A stretch of DNA of 21,233 nt from an uncultured Clostridia bacterium (GCA_947632165.1 CANROI010000006.1:1-21233); one strand, 5' to 3'. Positions 1 to 6,293 are shown, counted from the stretch's first letter. The notes: generated by a model not told the origin, from the sequence alone. Numbers and translations: made by a program.

Positions 1-110
1 GGCTCTCTCTCCGCGCGCTCCTCGGAGGACGCTTCTTCTGCAGGCGCGGCCTCTTCGGCTTCAACGGGGGTCGCTTCGACCTCTTCCGTGATGTTTTCGT
101 TCTCTTCCAT
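1..110 (-). CDS. rpsR: Probable 30S ribosomal protein bS18, acidic N-terminal part only
   Basis: The reading frame begins with ATG at 110 and leaves the window after 36 complete codons. A GGAG sits about seven bases upstream of the ATG. The visible part is extremely acidic: 15 of 36 residues are Glu, most others are Ala, Pro, Ser or Thr, and there are only two Arg. No S18 core residue is visible, so the identity comes from position: the rpsF-ssb-rpsR order is conserved in Bacillota, and this frame starts 32 bases after ssb on the same strand. bS18 binds bS6 on the 30S platform. A Glu/Ala-rich tail before a basic ribosomal protein is unusual but can occur as a lineage-specific extension. If the sequence beyond base 1 is not S18, this is an unrelated acidic protein. 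Confidence 0.6.
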   Translation of the reverse strand, partial: MEENENITEEVEATPVEAEEAAPAEEASSEERAERE

Positions 111-142
111 GATGATCTCCTTGAAAAATTTTGGTTGTTCCG

Positions 143-574
143 TCAGAACGGAATATCGCCGTCGTCGTCAAACGACTGCAGAGTGGGCTTCTTCTTCGCG
201 GGAGCGCTCGCGGGCGCTGCGGCGGGCGCGTCATAGAAATCGTCGCCCGACCTCTCGCTCTTGGTCGTGAGGAATTCGATGTCCTGTGCGATCACGTCCA
301 CTGCGGTGCGGCGGACGCCCTGGTTATCCTCGTAGTTGCGGATCTGAACGCTGCCCGTCACGGCGACTTTGTTGCCTTTTTTGGTATACCGTGCAACGGT
401 ATCGGCGAGTCCGCGCCAAGCGGTGACGTTGAAAAAGTCGGTCTGGCGTTCACCGTCGGAGGAAGTGTAGTTCCGGTTGACGGCGATCGCAAAGTGGCAG
501 ACGCTTACGCCGCCGGCGGTCTCCGTCAGTTCGGGATCGCGGGTAAGATTCCCGATCAAAAACACCTTGTTCAT
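143..574 (-). CDS. ssb: Single-stranded DNA-binding protein SSB
   Basis: The 143-residue protein has the standard SSB plan. An N-terminal OB-fold (about residues 1-105) starts MNKVFLIGNLTRDPEL and contains the family segments around TDFFNVTAWRGLADTV and KGNKVAVTGSVQIRNYED. A low-complexity linker rich in Ala, Pro and Lys follows, then the acidic tip DDDGDIPF, which in this family docks partner proteins such as repair and replication enzymes. It binds single-stranded DNA as a tetramer during replication, recombination and repair. It lies 12 bases after rpsF, and a GAGGG precedes the ATG. It is shorter than the roughly 170-residue SSBs of many Bacillota because the linker is short. Placement between the genes for bS6 and bS18 is the usual Bacillota arrangement. 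Confidence 0.97.
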   Translation of the reverse strand: MNKVFLIGNLTRDPELTETAGGVSVCHFAIAVNRNYTSSDGERQTDFFNVTAWRGLADTVARYTKKGNKVAVTGSVQIRNYEDNQGVRRTAVDVIAQDIEFLTTKSERSGDDFYDAPAAAPASAPAKKKPTLQSFDDDGDIPF

Positions 575-586
575 GATAGCCCTCGC

Positions 587-871
587 TTAATCGATCTTTG
601 TAATTACGCGCCGTAAGACGTCGGCCGAAATCCCCGCCACGCGGTCGAGCTCGGCAACGACGGCTCCTTCTGCAGTGAAGGTCATCAGCGCATAGAACGC
701 TTCGGACTTGAAACGGATGGGGTAAGCCGTCTTTTTGACTCCCCACTTGTCGAGGGAATCGACGGTTCCGCCCATGTCGGCGACGATCTTCGCGAACTTG
801 TCGAGTTCTGCGTCTCTCGCCTCTTCCGTCATCTCACTGTTGAGAAGAATGAGCATTTCGTACTTCTGCAT
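587..871 (-). CDS. rpsF: 30S ribosomal protein bS6
   Basis: The 94-residue product begins MQKYEMLILL and has the ferredoxin-like bS6 pattern: a first strand YEMLILL, helix TEEARDAELDKFAKIV, then GGTVDSLDKWGVKKTAYPI, which holds the conserved W-G-x-(K/R)-x-x-A-Y-P-I signature. bS6 sits on the 30S platform paired with bS18. An upstream TTG at 958 would add 29 residues, but the ATG at 871 is preceded by GGGAGGTGAAACT, an excellent ribosome-binding site, and gives the normal family length and N-terminus. The TTG at 958 is in fact part of the -35 element. The gene leads the rpsF-ssb-(rpsR) operon. The leader between promoter and start codon contains a strong hairpin that may be the S6:S18 feedback site. 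Confidence 0.97.
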   Translation of the reverse strand: MQKYEMLILLNSEMTEEARDAELDKFAKIVADMGGTVDSLDKWGVKKTAYPIRFKSEAFYALMTFTAEGAVVAELDRVAGISADVLRRVITKID

Positions 872-873
872 AG

Positions 874-923
874 TTTCACCTCCCGGTCTGTTCGGCATGC
901 CAATGGGGCATGCAAGGTTTTGT
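874..923 (-). promoter_or_regulatory. rpsF leader with hairpin, candidate S6:S18 autoregulatory motif
   Basis: Between the predicted transcription start (about 923) and the rpsF ribosome-binding site, the transcript can form a 7-bp stem GCATGCC / GGCATGC (bases 913-907 with 901-895) around the five-base loop CCATT. It is followed immediately by CGAACAGACC and then the Shine-Dalgarno site. Many bacteria carry a hairpin with a conserved CCG element upstream of rpsF that binds the S6:S18 complex. The CCG here overlaps the last base of the stem. Placement and the CCGAACA string fit that class, but I could not run a covariance model. Confidence 0.42.
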
Positions 924-929
924 TCTATT

Positions 930-958
930 ATTTTACGATATTTTTGCCGTAAAGTCAA
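930..958 (-). promoter_or_regulatory. Sigma-A-type promoter of the rpsF operon
   Basis: On the minus strand there is a -35 TTGACT (958-953), a 17-bp spacer and a -10 TAAAAT (935-930). The transcription start should fall near 923, giving a leader of about 50 nt ahead of rpsF. The AT-rich segment just upstream (959-1000) could act as an UP element. Confidence 0.8.
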
Positions 959-1022
959 CGCGTTTTTTGCGGAAAATCAAAATTTCGCAAAAAATTCGCA
1001 TAGCGTTCGTGCCCCTGACCGC

Positions 1023-2162
1023 TCATTGGCCGTCTTCGTCCGGCGGCGGGGCGATCGCGCGGAAGGAATCGAGCCTTCTTCCGATGGTCGTCGTCTGTCT
1101 GGCGGCGGTATCCACCGCGTCCTGCGCCTCCTGCAGTTTCCGCCGCGTCTTTTCGAGCCCCTCCGCGAACTTCGCAAAGTCGGCGCGGAACTGTTCGAGC
1201 ATGCGCGCGAGTTCGCCCGAACGCTTTTCGATCGTCGCGGTGCGGAAGCCCGTCTGCAGGGCGGAGAGCAGGGCGGCGAAGTTGGTGGGGCCGCACACCG
1301 TCACGCGGCGCAGCCTCAGAAAGTCCGCAAGGCCCGTCATCTTGAGCACCTCGGCATAGAGCGCCTCCGAGGGCAGGTACATGACGGCGAAATCGGTGGT
1401 CAGCGGGGGCAGAATGTATTTCTTCGCGATCGAATCCGCCTGCAGTTTCACTGCCCGTTCGAGGTTTTTCCTCGCCTGTTCCACGCCGTCGCGGTCGGAG
1501 CGCTCGGAGCATTGGCACAGCCGCTCATACTCCTCCACGGGGAATTTGCTGTCGATGGGGAGGTAGGTCGCGCCGTCCTTTGCGGGCAGGAGCACCGCAA
1601 AATCGACGAGGGTGTTATCGAGCGGGTTGAGTTTCACGTTCCGGCGGTATTGGTCGGGTGCGAGGAGCTGCGCCAGAATGGCGTCGAGCTGGGTCTCCCC
1701 CCAGGTGCCGCGCAGCTTGACGTTCGTAAAGACTCTGCGGATGTCGGCGACGCTCGCGGAGAGCGTCTTCATCTCGCCCACGCTCTCGTACATCTTCTCG
1801 AGCCGCTCGGTGATGCGGGCATAGCTGCCCATCAGTTTGCCGTCGAGGGAGGTCGTGAGCTTGTCGTCCACCGTGCGGCGGATGACCTCGAGATTGTGCG
1901 CGTTCGCCTCCGCCATGTATTTGACGTCCTCGGAGAGGGTATTGCGGATCTCCGTGAGCCGCGCCTCGGTGGAGCGGTTCAGATTCTCCATCGTGCGGGC
2001 GCTGTAATCGGCGAGCCCGGCGAGTTCCTCCATGCGCTTTTCGAGCGCGCGGAGCCGCTCCTGCGCCTCGCGGTCGGCGGAGGGCTTTTTAAGGAGCAGA
2101 AGGAGCAACAGGGCGAGGCAGACCGCGCTCAGCGCGATCGAAATGTAGAGCAAGACTTCCAT
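1023..2162 (-). CDS. rmuC: RmuC-family DNA recombination protein
   Basis: The 379-residue protein has the RmuC layout. An N-terminal transmembrane helix (about 3-24, a long Leu run) is followed by a coiled-coil region (about 30-145) and a C-terminal nuclease-like domain with RGTWGE (151-156), LVDFAV and PIDSKFP (202-208), the last two resembling the PD-(D/E)xK metal site. A second coiled coil lies near the C-terminus (about 300-350). In E. coli RmuC loss changes the frequency of short-inversion recombination; its biochemical activity remains unclear. The start at 2162 is chosen because it begins directly with the membrane helix; an upstream in-frame start at 2237 would overlap cca and add a non-conserved stretch. 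The Shine-Dalgarno is weak. It lies 22 bases after cca and is probably co-transcribed with it. Confidence 0.93.
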   Translation of the reverse strand: MEVLLYISIALSAVCLALLLLLLLKKPSADREAQERLRALEKRMEELAGLADYSARTMENLNRSTEARLTEIRNTLSEDVKYMAEANAHNLEVIRRTVDDKLTTSLDGKLMGSYARITERLEKMYESVGEMKTLSASVADIRRVFTNVKLRGTWGETQLDAILAQLLAPDQYRRNVKLNPLDNTLVDFAVLLPAKDGATYLPIDSKFPVEEYERLCQCSERSDRDGVEQARKNLERAVKLQADSIAKKYILPPLTTDFAVMYLPSEALYAEVLKMTGLADFLRLRRVTVCGPTNFAALLSALQTGFRTATIEKRSGELARMLEQFRADFAKFAEGLEKTRRKLQEAQDAVDTAARQTTTIGRRLDSFRAIAPPPDEDGQ

Positions 2163-2184
2163 ACGTTTTTCCCGGGTTTTTCGG

Positions 2185-3546
2185 TTATTTTCCGTCCGCG
2201 GCGCCGATGGCGGGCAGGCGGGCGAGCAGTTTTTCACGGCGGTTGAGGGTCCCGTCCACGGCGCATAGAAGCAGCAGTTGCCTGAGCACGTCTCCCACCC
2301 TCTGCGGCGGGACGCCCGCTCCGAGCAGGTCGTTTCCGTTCACGGCGAGTTCCGAAAGGCACAGCGGCGATCCCTCGTCCTTCATCTTTTGCAGGATTCC
2401 TCTCCACTTCAGCACGCAGGGCGCGGGAGAGAGGTCGTCTTTGCAGGCCGAAAAATCGGCCTGTTTGAGCGCGAGCAGCTTGTCGAGCAGGGCGAAGTTC
2501 TCCACGAGCTCCCGCCGCACCTTGCTCTCCCTCATCTGCAGGTTGTAGTCCCGCATGTGCAGCCCCACGAGCAGAACGGTCTCCTCGGTCAGCTTTTTGG
2601 GCGCCTTCCAGCGGGTGAGGATCTCGCGGGCGATCCGCGCGCCCTCTTCGGGATGGGCATGGAATGTGCCGTCCCGCAAAAAGCAGAAGGGCTTTCCGAC
2701 GTCGTGCAGGAGCGCCGCAAAGCGGATCCCGGGCTCGGAATAGCGCACGCATCGTAGGGAGTGCTCCAGAACGTCATGGTCGTGGAAGTCGCTCCGTTGC
2801 GCCATACCCTCTCCGAGGGCGAGTTCGGGCAGGATCTCCTTCAGCACCCCGGTCTCTTTGAGAATGCACAGCCCCCGGTAGGGCGCCGTTTCATCGCCGC
2901 GCTTCCCGTCCGCATGCAGCAGAAGGGTGAGTTCGGCGAAGATGCGTTCGGGGACGATGTCGCGGATGAGCGCAGCATGCGTCTTTGCGCCCGCAAGGCA
3001 TTCCCCGTCGGGCGAGAAACCCGTCTGCGCCGCGATGCGCGCCAGGCGCATCAGCCTCAGCCCGTCTTCGCCGAACACTTTCTCCGCGGGCGCGACGGTG
3101 CGGAGGATCCGCTGCCCGATGTCCCCGATCCCGCCGAGCGGATCGACGAACATATGCCGCTTGATGTCATAGTACACCGCGTTCGCGCAGAAGTCCCGCC
3201 TGCGGGCGTCTACCGCGATGTCCTCGGTGAAGGAGATTTCGGCGGGCGCGTGGATCCCCCGCACATAACGGTCCGAGCGGAAGCGGGTAAATTCGTACTG
3301 CGTTCCGCACCCGTCCTCGAGTTTTACGGTGCCCGTCGCCCGGTAGACCGACTTCACGGCAAAGCCGCAGGCCTCCGCGTTTGCCGTGAGTTCCTCCTCC
3401 GTCATCGGGGACGCAAGGTCCCAATCGGTCTTGCCGTCGGGCATATCGCCGAGGAGGAAGTCCCGCACGCTCCCCCCTACAATATACAAAGAATGTTGAC
3501 AGACGTCTGCCAATTTGATCAGATTTTCCGGAAGAAATTCCGTCAT
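2185..3546 (-). CDS. cca: CCA tRNA nucleotidyltransferase with HD domain
   Basis: The 453-residue protein belongs to the class II nucleotidyltransferase superfamily (CCA-adding enzyme/poly(A) polymerase). The head holds GGSVRD (24-29), the metal-binding pair Asp41 and Asp43 in TDWDLA, and RRDFCANA (116-123), followed by the neck motif GEDGLRLMRLARIAA (159-173). A C-terminal HD domain has FHDHDVLEHSL (254-264) and LLHDVGK (279-285), a phosphohydrolase arrangement shared with long bacterial CCA enzymes. It adds or repairs the 3'-CCA of tRNAs. CCA-adding and A-adding or poly(A) members cannot be told apart safely by eye. CGGAGAACACAC precedes the ATG. It is transcribed divergently from the lipid kinase gene, and rmuC follows after 22 bases. 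Confidence 0.93.
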   Translation of the reverse strand: MTEFLPENLIKLADVCQHSLYIVGGSVRDFLLGDMPDGKTDWDLASPMTEEELTANAEACGFAVKSVYRATGTVKLEDGCGTQYEFTRFRSDRYVRGIHAPAEISFTEDIAVDARRRDFCANAVYYDIKRHMFVDPLGGIGDIGQRILRTVAPAEKVFGEDGLRLMRLARIAAQTGFSPDGECLAGAKTHAALIRDIVPERIFAELTLLLHADGKRGDETAPYRGLCILKETGVLKEILPELALGEGMAQRSDFHDHDVLEHSLRCVRYSEPGIRFAALLHDVGKPFCFLRDGTFHAHPEEGARIAREILTRWKAPKKLTEETVLLVGLHMRDYNLQMRESKVRRELVENFALLDKLLALKQADFSACKDDLSPAPCVLKWRGILQKMKDEGSPLCLSELAVNGNDLLGAGVPPQRVGDVLRQLLLLCAVDGTLNRREKLLARLPAIGAADGK

Positions 3547-3577
3547 GTGTGTTCTCCGAAAGAAATTTTACAAAAAC

Positions 3578-3606
3578 AATATACCACATTTCAAAAAAAA
3601 TTGCAA
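3578..3606 (-). promoter_or_regulatory. Promoter of cca-rmuC, sharing its -35 with the divergent promoter
   Basis: On the minus strand there is a -35 TTGCAA (3606-3601), a 17-bp spacer and a -10 TATATT (3583-3578). The start would be near 3571, giving a leader of about 25 nt with the cca ribosome-binding site. TTGCAA is its own reverse complement and is also the -35 of the plus-strand promoter. Confidence 0.68.
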
Positions 3607-3629
3607 TCCCATGAAAAATAATGTATAAT
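3601..3629 (+). promoter_or_regulatory. Promoter of the lipid kinase-PP2C operon
   Basis: A -35 TTGCAA (3601-3606), a 17-bp spacer and a consensus -10 TATAAT (3624-3629) lie 26 bases ahead of the start codon at 3656. The hexamer 3601-3606 also serves the opposite-strand cca promoter. Confidence 0.8.
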
Positions 3630-3655
3630 GGAGATGGATTTTTACGGGGGAAAAG

Positions 3656-4513
3656 ATGTTTCATTTGATCGCAAAGCCACTCAAGGGCAAGCGGAAGAAG
3701 CTGTTGGACGAAACAGAGGCAAAACTGCGCGCGGCGGGCGTGGAATATGATCTCACCGTCACCGCGCGGAAGGGGGAAGCCGGGGAGCTTGCCGAGGGCT
3801 TTTCGCATGAAGAGGATCCCACCATCGTGGTGGTCGGGGGAGACGGCACGCTCAACGACGTGGTCTGCCACCTCGATCCCGCACGCTGCAAGTTAGGGCT
3901 CATTCCCGCGGGCACGGGGAACGACTTCGCCGCCGCCGCGAAGATCCCGAACGGGATCGCGGCGCTCGATCTCATTCTGAACGGCACGCCCAAGCAAACC
4001 GACTACATCCAATTCCCCGGCGGGATCCGTAGCCTCAACATCGCGGGGATCGGCATCGACGTCGATATCCTGCTCCGCTGCGAACGGAGCAAACTCTTCA
4101 CCGCGAGGAGCAAATATTTTTTCTCCCTGCTCGCTTCCCTGATGAAGTACCGCGGCTGTAAAATGACGGTGCGGGCGAACGGCAAGGAAGTCACGGGAAA
4201 GTTTCTCCTCGCCGTCATCTGCAACGGCAGACAGTTCGGCGGCGGCATTCCAATCAATCCGCCCGCCGTTCTCGACGACGGCAAGCTCGAACTGCTCTAT
4301 GTCGACTGCCCCAAGCCGCTCAAGATCCCGGGCGCACTCATCAAGCTCATGCGGGGGAAGGTGCTCGGGCTCCCCATCTCCCACTTCGAGGAGGTGGAAG
4401 AGGCGGAATTCCTCCCCGAAAAAGCGGAGACCGCCCAATTCGACGGCGAACTCTTCGAGGCGCCCGAATTCAGGGCTTCGCTCAGGCGGGATCTTCTCAT
4501 GTATCGAGGCTGA
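3656..4513 (+). CDS. Diacylglycerol kinase-family lipid kinase (YegS/BmrU/DgkB type)
   Basis: The 285-residue protein matches the DAGK catalytic family. The N-terminal domain contains the nucleotide-binding loop VVVGGDGTLNDVV (58-70) and the second signature PAGTGNDFA (84-92). The C-terminal beta-sandwich domain holds SLNIAGIGIDVDI and FGGGIPINPPAVLDDGKLEL, the segment that closes the lipid site in this family. Such enzymes phosphorylate diacylglycerol or related lipids with ATP at the inner face of the membrane, recycling diacylglycerol to phosphatidate. The exact substrate cannot be read from sequence. A GGGGGAAAAG ribosome-binding site precedes the ATG. The stop codon is separated by one base from the start of the PP2C gene, so the two are almost certainly one translationally coupled operon. 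Confidence 0.93.
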   Translation: MFHLIAKPLKGKRKKLLDETEAKLRAAGVEYDLTVTARKGEAGELAEGFSHEEDPTIVVVGGDGTLNDVVCHLDPARCKLGLIPAGTGNDFAAAAKIPNGIAALDLILNGTPKQTDYIQFPGGIRSLNIAGIGIDVDILLRCERSKLFTARSKYFFSLLASLMKYRGCKMTVRANGKEVTGKFLLAVICNGRQFGGGIPINPPAVLDDGKLELLYVDCPKPLKIPGALIKLMRGKVLGLPISHFEEVEEAEFLPEKAETAQFDGELFEAPEFRASLRRDLLMYRG

Positions 4514-4514
4514 A

Positions 4515-5567
4515 ATGAATTTATATAAGTCCATTCTCAACAGCATTCCGACGGCGGCGATCGTCGTGGAGCCGAATCTGAAAGTCCGCTACTGCAACCG
4601 CGCCTTTCGCGATTACTTCCCCCTGTCGCGCGGGAAGGGCACGCTGAAAGAGGCGATCGGTTGCGGCGAATCCGGCTGCGGCAAGAGCGAAAAATGCGCC
4701 TACTGCCCCATGCGCAGCCTCTTCCGAGAGGCATTTGCACAGGGCGGTCACGCCTTCCGCCTCGTTCTGCTGCGCAATGCGGAGGGGGAGAACGTGCCGC
4801 TTCGCTTCAAGGTCATGCCCCTCGGCAGGTATTGCCTCGGCGTGGTGGACGATTCCTACGGAACGGAGATCGCGCGGGAGATGTATTCCGCACAGGACAT
4901 CCAGCAGCGCCTCTTGCCGCCCGCGAAGTCCTTCGGCGGCGTGCCCTATTCCTTCATGTTCGAGCCCTGCCGCGAGATCGGCGGGGACCTGCCCGACGTC
5001 TATCTGCTCGGCGGCGACACGATGGCGCTGCTTGCGGACGTCTCGGGGAAGGGGATCTCCGCGGGGATGCTCTCCGCGTTCGTCAAAGCGGGCTGGGATA
5101 AGGCCGAGCGTTCGCCTGCCCGCGCGCTGAGCGGGCTGAATGCCAAATTTCAGGAGCTCAACCTCGACGAGCGCTCCTACGTCACGGCGGCGGCGATCCG
5201 CATCGAGCCGGAGGCGCAGCGCATCCGCTACTGTGTGGCGGGGCACAACGCGCCCATCCTGCTCAAGGGCGAGCGGGGGATCGACGAGATCGTGATGAGC
5301 GCGCCCCCCGTCTCCAATTGGATGCCCGACTTCGGCTACGAAGACCGCTTTATGGAGTATCGGCGGGGGAACATTCTCGTGATGCTGACGGACGGCGTGA
5401 TCGAGAGCCGCAACGACGCGGGCGAACAGTTCGGGCTCGAGCGGGTGGAGGCGATCCTGCAGCGCAGCTCCTCGGCGGAGCGGTTCATCGGCAAGCTGAA
5501 GGCGGCGCTCACGGAGTACTGCGGCGCGTTTGACGACGACATCACCGCAATCGCCTTTGATCTGTAA
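4515..5567 (+). CDS. PAS-PP2C (RsbU/SpoIIE-type) serine phosphatase with Cys cluster
   Basis: The 350-residue protein starts with a PAS-like domain (about 1-115; ILNSIPTAAIVVEPNLKVRY). This domain carries a four-cysteine cluster Cys50, Cys55, Cys61 and Cys64 in the pattern C-x4-C-x5-C-x2-C. A short linker (AQDIQQRLLPP) leads to a SpoIIE/PPM phosphatase domain with GGDLPD (157-161 region), ADVSGKG (174-180), AGHN (242-245), LTDGVIE (291-297) and DDDITAIAF (340-348), the metal-binding Asp residues of the family. These enzymes usually dephosphorylate an anti-sigma-factor antagonist in a partner-switching pathway, but no antagonist or anti-sigma kinase gene is nearby. The ATG at 4515 is taken because it begins the PAS domain one base after the lipid kinase stop; a longer open frame to 4299 lies entirely inside that gene. 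Confidence 0.9.
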   Translation: MNLYKSILNSIPTAAIVVEPNLKVRYCNRAFRDYFPLSRGKGTLKEAIGCGESGCGKSEKCAYCPMRSLFREAFAQGGHAFRLVLLRNAEGENVPLRFKVMPLGRYCLGVVDDSYGTEIAREMYSAQDIQQRLLPPAKSFGGVPYSFMFEPCREIGGDLPDVYLLGGDTMALLADVSGKGISAGMLSAFVKAGWDKAERSPARALSGLNAKFQELNLDERSYVTAAAIRIEPEAQRIRYCVAGHNAPILLKGERGIDEIVMSAPPVSNWMPDFGYEDRFMEYRRGNILVMLTDGVIESRNDAGEQFGLERVEAILQRSSSAERFIGKLKAALTEYCGAFDDDITAIAFDL

Positions 5568-5576
5568 AATATTTTC

Positions 5577-5604
5577 GGGGGGCGGCGCGAAAGCGCCGCC
5601 CCCA
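5577..5604. terminator. Hairpin terminator between convergent PP2C and XRE genes
   Basis: An 11-bp GC stem, GGGGGCGGCGC (5578-5588) with GCGCCGCCCCC (5593-5603), closes a GAAA loop. It lies 9 bases after the PP2C stop and 4 bases beyond the XRE stop on the other strand. The plus side is followed by ATTCTCATG and the minus side by GAAAATATTTTAC, so neither has a clean T run, but the position suits a bidirectional terminator. Confidence 0.65.
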
Positions 5605-5607
5605 TTC

Positions 5608-5826
5608 TCATGTTTCGTCGAATCCGAACAGTTCGTTCGGCGTGATGTCGAGCCGCTTGCAGAGATAGACGATCTTCTCGTAGTCGAGCTGCACCTTTCC
5701 CGTCTCGTATTCGCTGTAATCGGACTGATATTTTTTCAGTTCGGCGGAGATCTCCCGCTGTGTGAGCCCCTTTGCCCGCCTCGCCGCTTTCAAGTTTTCC
5801 CCAACCATTCTGGAAATTTCCATCAT
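5608..5826 (-). CDS. XRE-family helix-turn-helix regulator
   Basis: The 72-residue protein is almost entirely one Cro/C1-type HTH domain: VGENLKAARRAKGLTQREIS, then YSEYETGKVQLDYEKIVYLC and DITPNELFGFDE, the usual end of the fold. There is no second domain. The longest start (5826) has no Shine-Dalgarno and is only nine bases downstream of a TATAAT, so the message could be leaderless. The internal ATG at 5808 (residue 7, just before VGENLK) has a GGAAA upstream and is a real alternative. The gene is divergent from the TM2 protein gene, and two 19-bp inverted repeats lie in the shared promoter region. The simplest reading is an autoregulated repressor of the TM2 gene. Confidence 0.9.
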   Translation of the reverse strand: MMEISRMVGENLKAARRAKGLTQREISAELKKYQSDYSEYETGKVQLDYEKIVYLCKRLDITPNELFGFDET

Positions 5827-5834
5827 CGGGAAAA

Positions 5835-5840
5835 ATTATA
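5835..5840 (-). promoter_or_regulatory. Candidate -10 box of the XRE gene
   Basis: A perfect TATAAT on the minus strand (5840-5835) lies nine bases ahead of the ATG at 5826. At 17-18 bp upstream there is only AAGAAA or CAAGAA, so no good -35 element is present. The start point would fall at or near the ATG. The box overlaps the first inverted repeat. Confidence 0.45.
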
Positions 5841-5855
5841 GGGAATTTTTCTATA
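5837..5855. promoter_or_regulatory. Operator-like inverted repeat O1 (TATAG-N9-CTATA)
   Basis: The 19-bp element has half-sites TATAG (5837-5841) and CTATA (5851-5855) around nine bases. Read on the minus strand it matches the second element (5868-5886) at 15 of 19 positions. It overlaps the candidate -10 of the XRE gene, where a bound repressor would block XRE transcription. Confidence 0.7.
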
Positions 5856-5861
5856 AATTTC

Positions 5862-5890
5862 TTGACATATAGGAAAAAATCCTATATAAT
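5862..5890 (+). promoter_or_regulatory. Consensus promoter of the TM2 gene
   Basis: A perfect -35 TTGACA (5862-5867), a 17-bp spacer and a perfect -10 TATAAT (5885-5890) make this the strongest promoter by sequence in the window. The start would be near 5897, about 25 nt ahead of the start codon at 5922. The whole spacer is occupied by the second inverted repeat, which suggests that it is normally repressed. Confidence 0.9.
5868..5886. promoter_or_regulatory. Operator-like inverted repeat O2 (TATAGGA-N5-TCCTATA)
   Basis: A perfect 7-bp inverted repeat with five A residues in the centre fills the spacer between the -35 and -10 boxes of the TM2 promoter and touches the -10. Its centre is 31 bp from that of O1, about three helical turns, so two bound dimers would lie on the same face of the DNA. 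Confidence 0.78.
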
Positions 5891-5921
5891 ATTGGCGATA
5901 AACCGAATGGAGGCTGAAACA

Positions 5922-6293
5922 ATGGAAGAAACCAAATTCTGTAAATATTGCGGCGAGAAGATCCCGATGGACGCCGTGATCTGCACGAAATGCGGCAGAC
6001 AGGTGGAGAAGATGGAGGGCGGAAGAGACGGAAATATCGTCATCAACAACGTCTCGAACAGCTCTGCCTCCGCGTCCGCCACGGCGGTCGCCGCGGGCTA
6101 CGGGCACAGAATGGTCAACAAGTGGGTCGCGCTCGTCTTGTGCATCGTCCTTGGCATCGTGGGCGGGCACAAGTTCTATGAGGGCAAGATCGGCATGGGG
6201 ATCCTCTATTTCTTTACGATGGGGCTCTTCTTTATCGGCGTGATCGTGGATTTTATTACGATCCTCATGAAGCCCAATCCTTACGCGGTGTAA
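5922..6293 (+). CDS. Zinc-ribbon TM2-domain membrane protein
   Basis: The 123-residue protein has three parts. An N-terminal zinc ribbon uses Cys7, Cys10, Cys21 and Cys24 (CKYCG and CTKCG). A flexible Ser/Ala/Asn-rich linker spans about 35-62. A TM2 domain follows, with helix 1 (about 67-80), the turn GGHKFYEGKIGMG (81-93) and helix 2 (about 94-115) with the family Asp110. TM2 proteins are small membrane proteins of unknown biochemical role. The ATG at 5922 is preceded by GGAGG eight bases upstream; an in-frame ATG at 5907 lies within that ribosome-binding site and is less likely. It is transcribed from a consensus promoter overlapped by an operator-like repeat and faces two other small membrane protein genes convergently. 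Confidence 0.88.
   Translation: MEETKFCKYCGEKIPMDAVICTKCGRQVEKMEGGRDGNIVINNVSNSSASASATAVAAGYGHRMVNKWVALVLCIVLGIVGGHKFYEGKIGMGILYFFTMGLFFIGVIVDFITILMKPNPYAV

Noticed and set aside
963..994. Inverted repeat TTTTTTGCG/CGCAAAAAA between rmuC and rpsF as a terminator
   Set aside because: For the rmuC direction the T run comes before the stem, not after it, so it cannot be an intrinsic terminator. It may just be AT-rich promoter flank.
735..2246. A 503-codon plus-strand frame over rpsF and rmuC
   Set aside because: It is an antisense shadow; rpsF and rmuC on the other strand have clear family motifs.
4299..4514. Upstream extension of the PP2C frame to 4299
   Set aside because: It lies wholly inside the lipid kinase gene. 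The ATG at 4515 begins a recognisable PAS domain.
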